From assembly GCA_021807845.1 (NCBI GenBank), contig JAKBCM010000010.1, forward strand, positions 1 to 16,187: a DNA stretch of 16,187 bases, read 5' to 3'. Source of the stretch: Pseudomonadota bacterium. GTDB taxonomy: Bacteria > Pseudomonadota > Gammaproteobacteria > Legionellales > Legionellaceae. The position numbers and the translations under genes were made by a program. Shown here piece by piece: positions 8,101-15,925 of this stretch; the first letter of the stretch is position 1; every line of letters starts with the position of its first letter. Under the pieces are notes generated by a model. That model searched no databases. It was not told where the DNA came from and saw only the letters and a list, made by a program, of their open reading frames with translations.

Positions 8101-8874
8101 TTACACTCCCTTAAAATGCGCTGTTCTTTTTTCAAGAAATGCAGCCACTCCCTCGTTTTTATCTTCCGTTGCACAAACCTTAGCAAAATGGACCGCTTCA
8201 AGATGCAAAGCATCGGATAAGGACATATCATACCCTCTATCGATGCATTCCATGATGCTTTGAATAGCCAAAGGAGCAAGGCTCAAAAGGTTTGATAGAA
8301 TTCGTTTTCCCGTCGATATCAAAGCATCAGGTTCTACTACTTCACTCACTAAACCCCATTGCAAAGCTGTCTCTGCGTTAATAAAACGCCCCGTTAAACA
8401 AAGATCCAGTGCTCTGCCCTTTCCTATTAAACGTGCCAAGCGTTGTGTCCCACCATAACCAGGAATAATACCTAATTTGACTTCTGGCTGACCAAATTGG
8501 GCATTTGTCGATGCTATCCGCATGGTCGCTGCCATTGATAGCTCACATCCACCACCAAATGCATACCCATTCACGGCAATGAGTGATGGTTTACCTAAGG
8601 TTTCTAATTGGCGAAAAACATCCTGTCCATAACAGGCAAATTGATAACCACTTTCAGCGTTAAAATCAGCCATACGTGAAATATCAGCCCCAGCAGAGAA
8701 TGCTTTACCTGTACCAGTCAGCATCAAGGCTTTGATTTTTGAATCTTCTTTTGTTGATTTAAATAGTTCAGATAATTCGCTCAACACATCAAGGCTCATT
8801 GCATTTAATTTTTCTGGTCGATTGAAGGTAAGTGTTAAAATCCCATTTTCTAAATTTTTTTCGATAAAAGACAT
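8101..8874 (-). CDS. Enoyl-CoA hydratase (crotonase family)
   Basis: A 257-residue short-chain enoyl-CoA hydratase, of normal family length. The AFSAGADI block (58-65) binds CoA, GGGCELS carries catalytic E111, and QPEVKLGIIPGYGGTQRL carries catalytic E131; the 20-residue spacing matches the rat enzyme. It adds water to 2-enoyl-CoA. Given its neighbours, methacrylyl-CoA from valine is the likely substrate, though crotonyl-CoA or other enoyl-CoAs are equally compatible. AGGAG lies about 8 bases before the ATG at 8874. It sits 27 bases after the dehydrogenase gene and one base before the hydrolase start, so the three are almost surely one transcript. Confidence 0.94.
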   Translation of the reverse strand: MSFIEKNLENGILTLTFNRPEKLNAMSLDVLSELSELFKSTKEDSKIKALMLTGTGKAFSAGADISRMADFNAESGYQFACYGQDVFRQLETLGKPSLIAVNGYAFGGGCELSMAATMRIASTNAQFGQPEVKLGIIPGYGGTQRLARLIGKGRALDLCLTGRFINAETALQWGLVSEVVEPDALISTGKRILSNLLSLAPLAIQSIMECIDRGYDMSLSDALHLEAVHFAKVCATEDKNEGVAAFLEKRTAHFKGV

Positions 8875-8901
8875 AAAATAACTCCTGTTATTGATTCAAA
8901 C

Positions 8902-10056
8902 CTAATTCATATCATATTCTTCATCTAAGACGGCTTTGGCTATGATTTCACGCATGATTTCGTTTGTTCCTTCCAAAATTTGATGAACACGGAGATCTCT
9001 AAAGATTCGCTCAATCTGATAATCACGCAAATACCCATATCCCCCATGTAATTGCATGGCTTTATCACTAATACGAAAGGCAACATCCGTGGCTAGACGC
9101 TTAGCCATTGCCGAATAGATAGGTGTTTTAGGATCTTCTTTATCCATTGCATCCGCTGCACGATAAACCATCAATCTTGCTGCATCAAAATCCGTCAACA
9201 TATCCGCAAAATAAAAACGCAAAGCCTGCATTTCACTTAAGGATTTACCAAATTGCTTGCGCTCTTGCATATAGGCTTTGGTCAGTCGAAGGCACGCCAA
9301 AGCACCTCCTAATGAACAAGCAGCAATATTGACTCGTCCGCCATTTAATGCGTTTAAGGCAATTTTAAACCCCATCCCTTCATCACCTACACGATGACTG
9401 ATAGGCACACGGCAATTTTCAAAATAAACCATTGCTGTGGGTTGACTGCGCCAGCCCATTTTATTTTCTAGTTTGCCAAAACTTAATCCCGGCGTATCTT
9501 TTTCAATAAGCAAACAACTGATTCCATGATGAGACTCATCCCCCGTTCTCACCATACATAAATAAACATCACTGACACTCGCTCCTGAAATAAATGCTTT
9601 CGAACCATTCAGCACATAATGATCACCATCAATCGTTGCCCGACTCTTCAATGCGGCAGCATCTGAACCCGATTCAGGTTCGGTTAAACAATAGCTGGCA
9701 AACACATCCATAGAGGTCAAACGACGTCCCCAATGGGTGCGCAATGGCTCAGCTGCATATTTATCAACCAAAGAAGTCACCATATTGTGAATAGATAAGT
9801 AAGCACTGGTACTGATGCAGCCCGTGGCTAATTGTTCAAAAATAAGAGCAGCATCTAAACGAGAAAGTGCAGCGCCTCCAATGTCTTCTTTAGCAACCAT
9901 CCCAGACATTCCTAAACTGGCAGCTTCACGCAAAATGTCAATCGGAAAAAAATGATGCTCATCCCAATGCTCTGCGTTTGGCAAGAGTTTATTGCGAGCA
10001 AAATCCTCGGCCATGTCTCGAAATGCACAGTGCTCATCGTTCAGTTGAAATTGCAT
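8902..10056 (-). CDS. Acyl-CoA dehydrogenase, isobutyryl-CoA dehydrogenase-like
   Basis: A 384-residue FAD enzyme that oxidises a short acyl-CoA to the 2-enoyl-CoA and hands electrons to electron-transfer flavoprotein. Landmarks are CLTEPESGSDAAAL (FAD/substrate loop), GSKAFISGA, RKQFGKSLSEMQ, MQLHGGYGY and the catalytic-base segment LEGTNEIMR with E362. The stretch ALNGGRVNIAACSLGGA is the form seen in the isobutyryl-CoA dehydrogenase (ACAD8) group, and the downstream hydratase and 3-hydroxyisobutyryl-CoA hydrolase agree with valine catabolism. The second of two close ATGs (10056) is preferred because AAGGA is then correctly spaced; the first (10062) abuts it. This is the first gene of the operon and diverges from recQ. 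Exact chain-length specificity is inferred. Confidence 0.93.
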   Translation of the reverse strand: MQFQLNDEHCAFRDMAEDFARNKLLPNAEHWDEHHFFPIDILREAASLGMSGMVAKEDIGGAALSRLDAALIFEQLATGCISTSAYLSIHNMVTSLVDKYAAEPLRTHWGRRLTSMDVFASYCLTEPESGSDAAALKSRATIDGDHYVLNGSKAFISGASVSDVYLCMVRTGDESHHGISCLLIEKDTPGLSFGKLENKMGWRSQPTAMVYFENCRVPISHRVGDEGMGFKIALNALNGGRVNIAACSLGGALACLRLTKAYMQERKQFGKSLSEMQALRFYFADMLTDFDAARLMVYRAADAMDKEDPKTPIYSAMAKRLATDVAFRISDKAMQLHGGYGYLRDYQIERIFRDLRVHQILEGTNEIMREIIAKAVLDEEYDMN

Positions 10057-10155
10057 AATCATTCCTTAATTTAACGAACACATCTATAAGAGAACAGGAA
10101 TCAATGGTATGATTGCGGCCTCTGAAAGATCCATCATAGCAAAAAGAATAAACAC

Positions 10156-12006
10156 ATGGACGTTTTAGCGCAAGAAAATCCAACCAAAATTCATGCTCTT
10201 AAAATCCTCAAAGATTATTATGGTTTTGATGCATTCCGTCTACAGCAAGAAGACATTGTAAGTGATCTGCTTCAGGGTGAGGATCTTCTGGTACTGATGC
10301 CAACCGGAGGCGGAAAATCCATTTGTTATCAAATTCCTGCCATACTACGTCAAGGAGTTGGCATTGTCGTATCCCCTTTGATCGCTCTGATGGAAGATCA
10401 AGTTGCCAGTTTAAAATTACAAGGGATCAAAGCCGCCTATTATAACTCCTCACTCAATAGCACAGACGCACGCCGAGTTCTTAGTGCTTTACACAACAAC
10501 GAATTAGATCTTCTTTATATTGCACCGGAAAGACTGGTGAGCGAAACTTTTCTGCAACGGTTACTAGAGTGCCCAGTGGCTTTATTTGCCATTGATGAAG
10601 CGCACTGTATTTCACAATGGGGACATGACTTTCGCCCTGAATATGCGAGTTTGAGCATACTAAAAGCCCATTTCCCAGAGATCCCAATCATAGCCCTTAC
10701 TGCAACAGCTGATCACCAAACGCAACTTGATATTATCCGTAAGCTCAATTATAAACCCAAGCAATACATTGCTTCCTTCAACCGTCCAAACATTCACTAC
10801 CAAGTGCTCTTCAAAAATAACCCACTTAAGCAGTTAAACCAATTCTTACAAACACAACACCAACAATCCGGCATCATCTATTGTGGGACTCGTAATGGCG
10901 TTGAAAGACTTGCTGAAAAACTACAAGAACAAGGCTATCGAGCCCGCGCATATCATGCGGGTCTTTCTCATCATGAAAGACGAGAAGTTCAAACCCTATT
11001 TCGTTATGACAATATTGACATTGTGGTTGCAACCATCGCATTTGGCATGGGTATTGATAAACCGAACGTGCGCTTCGTCATCCATTATGACCTACCCAAA
11101 ACCATTGAAAGTTATTATCAAGAAACAGGACGCGCAGGGCGCGATGGATTACCTTCCAAAGCGCTACTGCTTTATGACCCAGGTGACAGTGGCAGGCTTC
11201 GTGGTCTCATTGAGACCCTATCTGGTGAAGCACAAAAACGAATTGAACATCAAAAATTGACGCACATGTTGGCCTTTGCTGAGGCAACACACTGTCGTAG
11301 GCAAATTTTATTACGCTATTTTAATGAAACGTATGAAACGTCCTGTGGATTTTGTGACATTTGTGAACATCCTCCCGAAATCACGGATGCGACCATTGAT
11401 GCGCAAAAGTTTTTATCCTGTATCTATCGCTTACGGCAAAATTTTGGCTTAATCCACGTCATTGATGTGTTACGCGGAAGCTTATCAGAAAAAGTCAGTC
11501 TCCAAGGCCATCATCAGCTCACCACTTTTGGTATTGGCAAAGATAAATCGGCCGCTTTTTGGAAACAATTAGCCTGGCAGCTCATTCATCGTGATTATTG
11601 CTTTCAAGATCCAGAGCATTTTAACGTATTGCGCCTATCACCCAAAGCAATTCCGATATTACGTGGAGAAGAAAAGATAGCGCTTGCTCTACCTCCTGTT
11701 GAATTCTCAAAAAATAAACCCAAAAAGAGAAAAGCACGTGACAAAGAAACGATTGACAACTCAACCAGCCCTCTTTTCGAAGCTTTACGAACATTAAGAA
11801 GATCGCTTGCTCACGAAGAAAATAAACCACCATTTATGATTTTTAGTGACGCCACATTACATGAAATGGCGCGTCTAAAACCACAAACATTAGAAGATCT
11901 GCTCTCCGTGTCAGGTGTAGGACAACATAAGTTGACCCATTACGGCCAACAATTTCTAGAAGTTCTCAATGAAAAAGAATTAGAAAGTAGCCTTGATGAA
12001 GCATAG
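10156..12006 (+). CDS. recQ: ATP-dependent DNA helicase RecQ
   Basis: A 616-residue 3'-5' superfamily-2 helicase acting in recombination and fork repair. The helicase core has Walker A PTGGGKS (49-55), DEAH at 147-150 with the following aromatic-rich loop CISQWGHDFRPEY, and motif VI QETGRAGRDG (322-331). The RecQ zinc site is C380, C397, C400, C403 (C-x16-C-x2-C-x2-C). A winged-helix region follows, then a C-terminal HRDC domain from about 538 to 605, ending in the helix-hairpin-like LLSVSGVGQHKLTHYG. Domain order and length match full-length bacterial RecQ. The ribosome-binding site before the ATG at 10156 is weak. The gene diverges from the acyl-CoA operon across 99 bases. Confidence 0.97.
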   Translation: MDVLAQENPTKIHALKILKDYYGFDAFRLQQEDIVSDLLQGEDLLVLMPTGGGKSICYQIPAILRQGVGIVVSPLIALMEDQVASLKLQGIKAAYYNSSLNSTDARRVLSALHNNELDLLYIAPERLVSETFLQRLLECPVALFAIDEAHCISQWGHDFRPEYASLSILKAHFPEIPIIALTATADHQTQLDIIRKLNYKPKQYIASFNRPNIHYQVLFKNNPLKQLNQFLQTQHQQSGIIYCGTRNGVERLAEKLQEQGYRARAYHAGLSHHERREVQTLFRYDNIDIVVATIAFGMGIDKPNVRFVIHYDLPKTIESYYQETGRAGRDGLPSKALLLYDPGDSGRLRGLIETLSGEAQKRIEHQKLTHMLAFAEATHCRRQILLRYFNETYETSCGFCDICEHPPEITDATIDAQKFLSCIYRLRQNFGLIHVIDVLRGSLSEKVSLQGHHQLTTFGIGKDKSAAFWKQLAWQLIHRDYCFQDPEHFNVLRLSPKAIPILRGEEKIALALPPVEFSKNKPKKRKARDKETIDNSTSPLFEALRTLRRSLAHEENKPPFMIFSDATLHEMARLKPQTLEDLLSVSGVGQHKLTHYGQQFLEVLNEKELESSLDEA

Positions 12007-12042
12007 CGTAATCAAGGTTTCTCTATTTTATAACAACGCCCA

Positions 12043-12077
12043 GTAAGAAAAGCCCAAATAAATTTGAGATGGGCTTT
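12043..12077 (-). terminator. Rho-independent-type terminator for the 849-residue protein gene
   Basis: AAAGCCCA (12049-12056) and TGGGCTTT (12070-12077) form a perfect 8-bp stem with a 13-base loop. Read on the minus strand the stem runs into TTTTCTT, as expected for a terminator of the gene ending at 12175. On the plus strand, after recQ, only an AT-rich stretch follows, so it is weaker in that direction. Confidence 0.55.
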
Positions 12078-12174
12078 GATATATTAAATAATAGTGCTTC
12101 ACAGATATACCCACTTTGGCCTAACCATATCCTTGATTATGCTACGTGGCATCAAAGCTACTTTCTACTCTTTT

Positions 12175-14724
12175 TCATCCTCCCTTATAAGAGCTGCTAT
12201 ATTTTGGTAAAGTAAATTTATCTTCATCTGAATCTTTGCTCAACTGAATAGGTGACTCGATGCTATAGAATAGTAACGGCGTGACTGGCCCTAAGAGAGG
12301 GTTCACTGTCACCCCAAGCTTACAAAAAGGATCCGGTGAAAAAGCACATCTAAAAATACTTCTTGCTATGGGTTTCCCAGTAGCATTAATGGGTGCTCGA
12401 TGAATCACGCGAGCATCAAAAAAAGTAAGCCGATTGGCAGGTAAATGGTGAACAACTTTACAGGGACCATGTTTGACTATCGCTTGCTCAATGGCATCTT
12501 CTATTGTCTTTTGTAATGGTGCAGGAGGAATGGGCTCAATACTCTCTTTATTCAGATATTGATCCAATGTTAAGCCCTCACTAGAGGCTCTTTGTTTAAA
12601 TTCACTTAAATTCACGCCAAAAGATGTCCACTCAGTACGCATCTCCTCACTCGAATTCATGATGTATTGTCTATCGATGGTTGGTTCTTGATGGAAGGGG
12701 CTTGATGGAAAATATTTGGTTCGTGCTCCCCACAACCCATCAACATGCCAACCACCTTGACCTAAGGTACTTTGACCCACAGGAGAAACCACCCCTTTTC
12801 TCAACGTTACATATGCATAAGCTTCTACTAACCTTTTAGGGTTAACAAAATATTCAAGGCATACCGAGCACATGATATTAAGCAAAACGTGAGAAGGATT
12901 TCCTTTGATTAATTCTTCCGGTAAATAGATTGTTTCTCCATCAAATTCTCTGCCAGAAATGTCTCGGCGTTGCTGTGTGTTGAGTAACTTTGCTACACGA
13001 TCAGGCATTTTGATTGGCATGCTTAATACATTCAAACTCGTCTCAGGGGTATACTCTGCTTTCAAAGTGGGTATTGGGGTGCTGGCTTCGATCACAACTG
13101 GTTCGGCTGGATCTTCTAAATCTTGGTATTGAAAAGGTCGAAGCACTGGATCAGCTAACGGTAAAGCAGTATTTTTAGCAACTTGAACTTGTAATTGATA
13201 TCTGATTTTCTGCCACTGACCATTATCAAGGTATCGGGTAAATGGCTGTGGTAAATTGGGTTGCATCAAATCTAGAATACGAAAAGTAAATGACATCTGT
13301 GGGGTTTCAAAACTGGGAAAAACGTTTGTCACACCAGACCAGCCCATCGTATTAGTGACTTGATCTTGGTAAGTAATACTATTTTGAGCAACATCAAAGG
13401 TAGCGCCTGTTTGATGGCTGAGATCAGTTACTGCCGCATACAAATATTGTTGTTTATGTTTTTCCTTGTCTACCAGAGACACATGAGGTGAAAACGTGAA
13501 AGACGATTCATATCTATCAGCAAAAAAAGACTTAAATAATTGCTCTTTTATTTCAGTCAATGCAGCAGCTTTATCAATATTTTCGAAAAATTCTGTAAGT
13601 AAAATCTCATCCACAGTAGGTCTGGCTTTAGGATCTTGATTCAACATCCGATCAATGATGGCATCATGAAGGCCGCTATTTTTAAAAATAGTTCCTAAAG
13701 AATAGATATCCGTTAATTCAGTAACGATCTCAGGATGTGTTGATATTCGCTCCGGTGCAACTGTATCAATACTCGCACTCCCTGCTGCAACATCATATGC
13801 CCACCAATCCGTAGCTGCTGGTGTACCTATTTTTCCTATATAGCCAAAGTCAATTAATTTTATTTGAACATGATAGGGTGAATTAAATAATTTGAAACGA
13901 TCTTCTGTAATACGATTATGCACAAATCCAGCTTTATGTACATAGTTCACTGCAAGAGCCATTTCTTTCAGAATATATTTTTTAACATTTTCAGATAAAG
14001 GTAATTTCAGTAGTTTCTCACAGTCCCCTATGCTTGCAGATTCTTGGAGAATAAAAATATTATTTTCCTCTTCAGAGACCTCACTCAATATGATCCGATC
14101 ATCTGTGCCTCTTTTTAAGAATTCTAATTCTAATAATGTCTGTTCGATTCTTCCCTTTCCTCTCGCTAAAAAGACTTTCGGAATTACTTTTAGGACATAA
14201 GGTTGTTTGGTCTGAATATCATGACAAGATCGAGTGATTCGCCAAAAAGAAGCGAGGCCTAAATTGCTTTCAGCAAAAACATATCGATCTGACAAGTGTT
14301 TAGGTAGCAAAGGCCACTCATAAGGTAGGATACAATCCGAAGGCATTGTGAGTTGAAGGGAATATTCATTAGAACTCACTACCGTCAATTGACCTAAAAG
14401 TGGATCACCACCTAATCGACTAAAACCAACTGTTTGTTGATGAAATGCTTGTAATTTTTGAAAAGCTTCTGCGGAAAATGCCTTTTTCGGTGCCAAACCA
14501 GACCCTTCTGGTGCTTGCGGACTCAATATTTCTGCACCAGTTTTAGGATCGACTAATAAGAGAGGTCTATTTTCTAAGGATGAAATCAATAATTTTGATT
14601 GGCCTTGAATCTCTTCAAGACATGTGGCTTGGATACATCCTTGCATTCGATTTTCACTATCAAAATTACCCGAAGGATGTTTTGAGATGATCACTATTTT
14701 TGCCACATTACACCATAATATCAA
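12175..14724 (-). CDS. Kinase-like (probable pseudokinase) protein with C-terminal 2-oxoglutarate/Fe(II) oxygenase-like domain
   Basis: An 849-residue protein of unknown function. Residues 147-380 read as a eukaryotic-type protein kinase: VLKV with K179 (VAIK lysine), DFG at 292-294, APE at 323-325, TDIYSLG with D339, and the subdomain XI arginine R368. The catalytic loop is degenerate: where HRDLKPEN is expected it reads HNRITEDR (269-276), losing the catalytic Asp, and no glycine-rich loop is visible. Residues about 381-590 are unrecognised. Residues 590-800 carry GGWHVDG (H660, D662), then FFDARVIHRAPINATGKPIARS with H775 and R788, the metal-facial-triad and 2-oxoglutarate pattern of phytanoyl-CoA-hydroxylase-like oxygenases. 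The tail after 828 is acidic (DSDED) and serine-rich. No signal peptide or membrane segment is seen. The start is uncertain: the longest frame begins at TTG 14724 close to a predicted transcription start; GTG 14706 and ATG 14646 are alternatives without good ribosome-binding sites. It stands alone between recQ and a repeat. A secreted effector is possible but unproven. Confidence 0.8.
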   Translation of the reverse strand: MILWCNVAKIVIISKHPSGNFDSENRMQGCIQATCLEEIQGQSKLLISSLENRPLLLVDPKTGAEILSPQAPEGSGLAPKKAFSAEAFQKLQAFHQQTVGFSRLGGDPLLGQLTVVSSNEYSLQLTMPSDCILPYEWPLLPKHLSDRYVFAESNLGLASFWRITRSCHDIQTKQPYVLKVIPKVFLARGKGRIEQTLLELEFLKRGTDDRIILSEVSEEENNIFILQESASIGDCEKLLKLPLSENVKKYILKEMALAVNYVHKAGFVHNRITEDRFKLFNSPYHVQIKLIDFGYIGKIGTPAATDWWAYDVAAGSASIDTVAPERISTHPEIVTELTDIYSLGTIFKNSGLHDAIIDRMLNQDPKARPTVDEILLTEFFENIDKAAALTEIKEQLFKSFFADRYESSFTFSPHVSLVDKEKHKQQYLYAAVTDLSHQTGATFDVAQNSITYQDQVTNTMGWSGVTNVFPSFETPQMSFTFRILDLMQPNLPQPFTRYLDNGQWQKIRYQLQVQVAKNTALPLADPVLRPFQYQDLEDPAEPVVIEASTPIPTLKAEYTPETSLNVLSMPIKMPDRVAKLLNTQQRRDISGREFDGETIYLPEELIKGNPSHVLLNIMCSVCLEYFVNPKRLVEAYAYVTLRKGVVSPVGQSTLGQGGWHVDGLWGARTKYFPSSPFHQEPTIDRQYIMNSSEEMRTEWTSFGVNLSEFKQRASSEGLTLDQYLNKESIEPIPPAPLQKTIEDAIEQAIVKHGPCKVVHHLPANRLTFFDARVIHRAPINATGKPIARSIFRCAFSPDPFCKLGVTVNPLLGPVTPLLFYSIESPIQLSKDSDEDKFTLPKYSSSYKGG

Positions 14725-14739
14725 TCAAATTGATTAAAG

Positions 14740-14767
14740 ATTATACTGAAATTTATTTTTTTTGCAA
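14740..14767 (-). promoter_or_regulatory. Candidate sigma70 promoter for the 849-residue protein gene
   Basis: On the minus strand TTGCAA (14762-14767) and a perfect TATAAT (14740-14745) are 16 bases apart. Transcription would begin near 14733, only about nine bases before the TTG at 14724, leaving no room for a normal ribosome-binding site; this favours a leaderless start or a start further downstream (GTG 14706 or ATG 14646). Confidence 0.55.
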
Positions 14768-14902
14768 TCATATTGACGTTATAATATGACACACTTGTCT
14801 GTTATGCTCACTAAAGAGAACCGTGCTCGTAGCAAGAATTGTAAGACTACTGTCAACAAAGCTTGCCGTCCTGGGTACGATTTAAAATGCAGTTTGTTGT
14901 CT

Positions 14903-14985
14903 CATCATCCAGAGCGTAGCGAAGGATCTCCTGGATGTAGATCCGTGCTAAATCAGAGAGATCCTTCGCTACGCTCTGGATGATG
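14903..14985. repeat. Perfect 28-base inverted repeat (dispersed palindrome)
   Basis: Arms at 14903-14930 and 14958-14985 are exact reverse complements (catcatccagagcgtagcga on the left outer side) around a 27-base loop. Translation of the arms gives HPERSEGS and RDPSLRSG, strings that recur as spurious peptides in many genomes carrying this kind of repeat. It lies downstream of the dodecin gene, so its transcript would fold into a long hairpin there. After the right arm comes GGTGGT-CTAACAG, also found with a small insertion after the element at 5404. Confidence 0.92.
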
Positions 14986-15017
14986 TCGGGTGGTCTAACA
15001 GTCGTACTGATTACAAA

Positions 15018-15224
15018 TCAATGAGCATGACAGCCAATTTTTAAATGGACTTGATAAAATTTACTCTTATTTCCTTCGATAAATCCACGTGTTTGCACCA
15101 CTTCATACCAATCGAGCTTGCCATAGGCTTTTGCGGCCTCTGAAATAGCGTTGTCAATGGCCTCTTCAATGCTCACTTTCGAAGTACCAACCAACTCGAC
15201 AACCTGGTAGACTTTTCCTGTCAT
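15018..15224 (-). CDS. Dodecin flavoprotein
   Basis: A 68-residue protein matching the dodecin family over its full length: VYQVVELVGTSKVSIEEAID at the N-terminus, then LDWYEVVQTRGFIE with W39, the tryptophan that stacks on flavin, R46, and YQVHLKIG with Q58, the usual flavin-contacting glutamine. Dodecins assemble into hollow dodecamers that store or buffer FMN/riboflavin in the cytoplasm. The ATG at 15224 overlaps the stop of ccmI as ATGA and has GAGAAGG upstream, so translation is probably coupled to the cytochrome c maturation genes. The HAH end after the core is unusual but short. Confidence 0.93.
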   Translation of the reverse strand: MTGKVYQVVELVGTSKVSIEEAIDNAISEAAKAYGKLDWYEVVQTRGFIEGNKSKFYQVHLKIGCHAH

Positions 15225-15925
15225 GATCCTTCTCCTCTTGAATGTTCTTTTTGCGAGTGTAACAACTCTGTTTCGGCTTTAGCAATGGCTTTTTGGATTG
15301 CTTTTGCATCATCAGAATCTTTGGGTGCTAGTGCTAATAATCGCTGCCAATAATCAATTGCCTGTTGATAAGAGTGCCCTAGGAATGCATCTAGCGCAAG
15401 CATCCCTAATACATCTGGTTGATTTGGATGATTTGCTAAAATCTGACTTAAAAAATGACGAATATGTTCATTAAACTGTCGATTATTTTTTTGCCACATA
15501 CTTTGAGCATAGTTCACAGAGATTTGTATGTCCTTTGAATCTAAATGATACGCTTTCTGATAGGCCGCATGAGCCTCAGACCATTGTCCAAGACTCGCAT
15601 ACAACCGGCCCAGTAAGTACCATCCCCGGGCACTATCAGGAGTTTGTTGCAAGCGAAGCTTCAGCTTATGAATCAAATCTTCTGGACTTTTTACCGACTG
15701 AAGGAGTGCCTGCATTTGTAGAGCAGAGGCTTGTTTTTGATTAAAATTAGTCCAAAGAGACCAAGCACCCCATTGCCAATACATTACCCCAACCAAACAA
15801 AGAAGGATAGGCAACAGCATGAACATTGTCCGAAATGAACGACGAAAAGGTACAAAAACAAAGCCCATTGCGAGCGTAAAAAGAAACAGTAACCCACCCA
15901 GTAACCACCATTCTTGCTGCATCAT
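15221..15925 (-). CDS. ccmI: Cytochrome c-type biogenesis protein CcmI
   Basis: A 234-residue inner-membrane protein that presents apocytochrome c to the haem ligation machinery. Two predicted membrane segments at about 7-26 and 34-50 flank a basic loop (PFRRSFR), then a periplasmic tetratricopeptide region from about 90 to 205 (blocks such as ARGWYLLGRLYASLGQWSEA and DVLGMLALDAFLGHSYQQAI). This layout, next to ccmH, is that of CcmI; in Escherichia coli it is the second half of CcmH. The first of two adjacent ATGs (15925) overlaps the ccmH stop as ATGA; the second (15922) is equally possible. An upstream-extended frame to 16003 is an overlap with ccmH and is not used. Confidence 0.9.
   Translation of the reverse strand: MMQQEWWLLGGLLFLFTLAMGFVFVPFRRSFRTMFMLLPILLCLVGVMYWQWGAWSLWTNFNQKQASALQMQALLQSVKSPEDLIHKLKLRLQQTPDSARGWYLLGRLYASLGQWSEAHAAYQKAYHLDSKDIQISVNYAQSMWQKNNRQFNEHIRHFLSQILANHPNQPDVLGMLALDAFLGHSYQQAIDYWQRLLALAPKDSDDAKAIQKAIAKAETELLHSQKEHSRGEGS

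Larger units (their letters stand above)
14725..15017. other. Intergenic region with promoter and palindrome, no supported gene
   Basis: 293 bases between the dodecin gene and the 849-residue protein gene. It holds the promoter at 14740-14767 and the inverted repeat at 14903-14985. An open plus-strand frame at 14786-14983 has no clear ribosome-binding site and gets its second half from the repeat. Confidence 0.6.

Noticed and set aside
8100..8279. 60-residue N-terminal extension of the 3-hydroxyisobutyryl-CoA hydrolase
   Set aside because: The extension overlaps the end of the hydratase gene in another frame; the family start is at 8099.
11621..11833. Minus-strand frame inside recQ
   Set aside because: It is antisense to the intact recQ reading frame and lacks independent support.
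14786..14983. Plus-strand 65-codon frame containing HPERSEGS and RDPSLRSG
   Set aside because: Its second half is translated palindromic repeat, a common source of false genes, and no ribosome-binding site was found.
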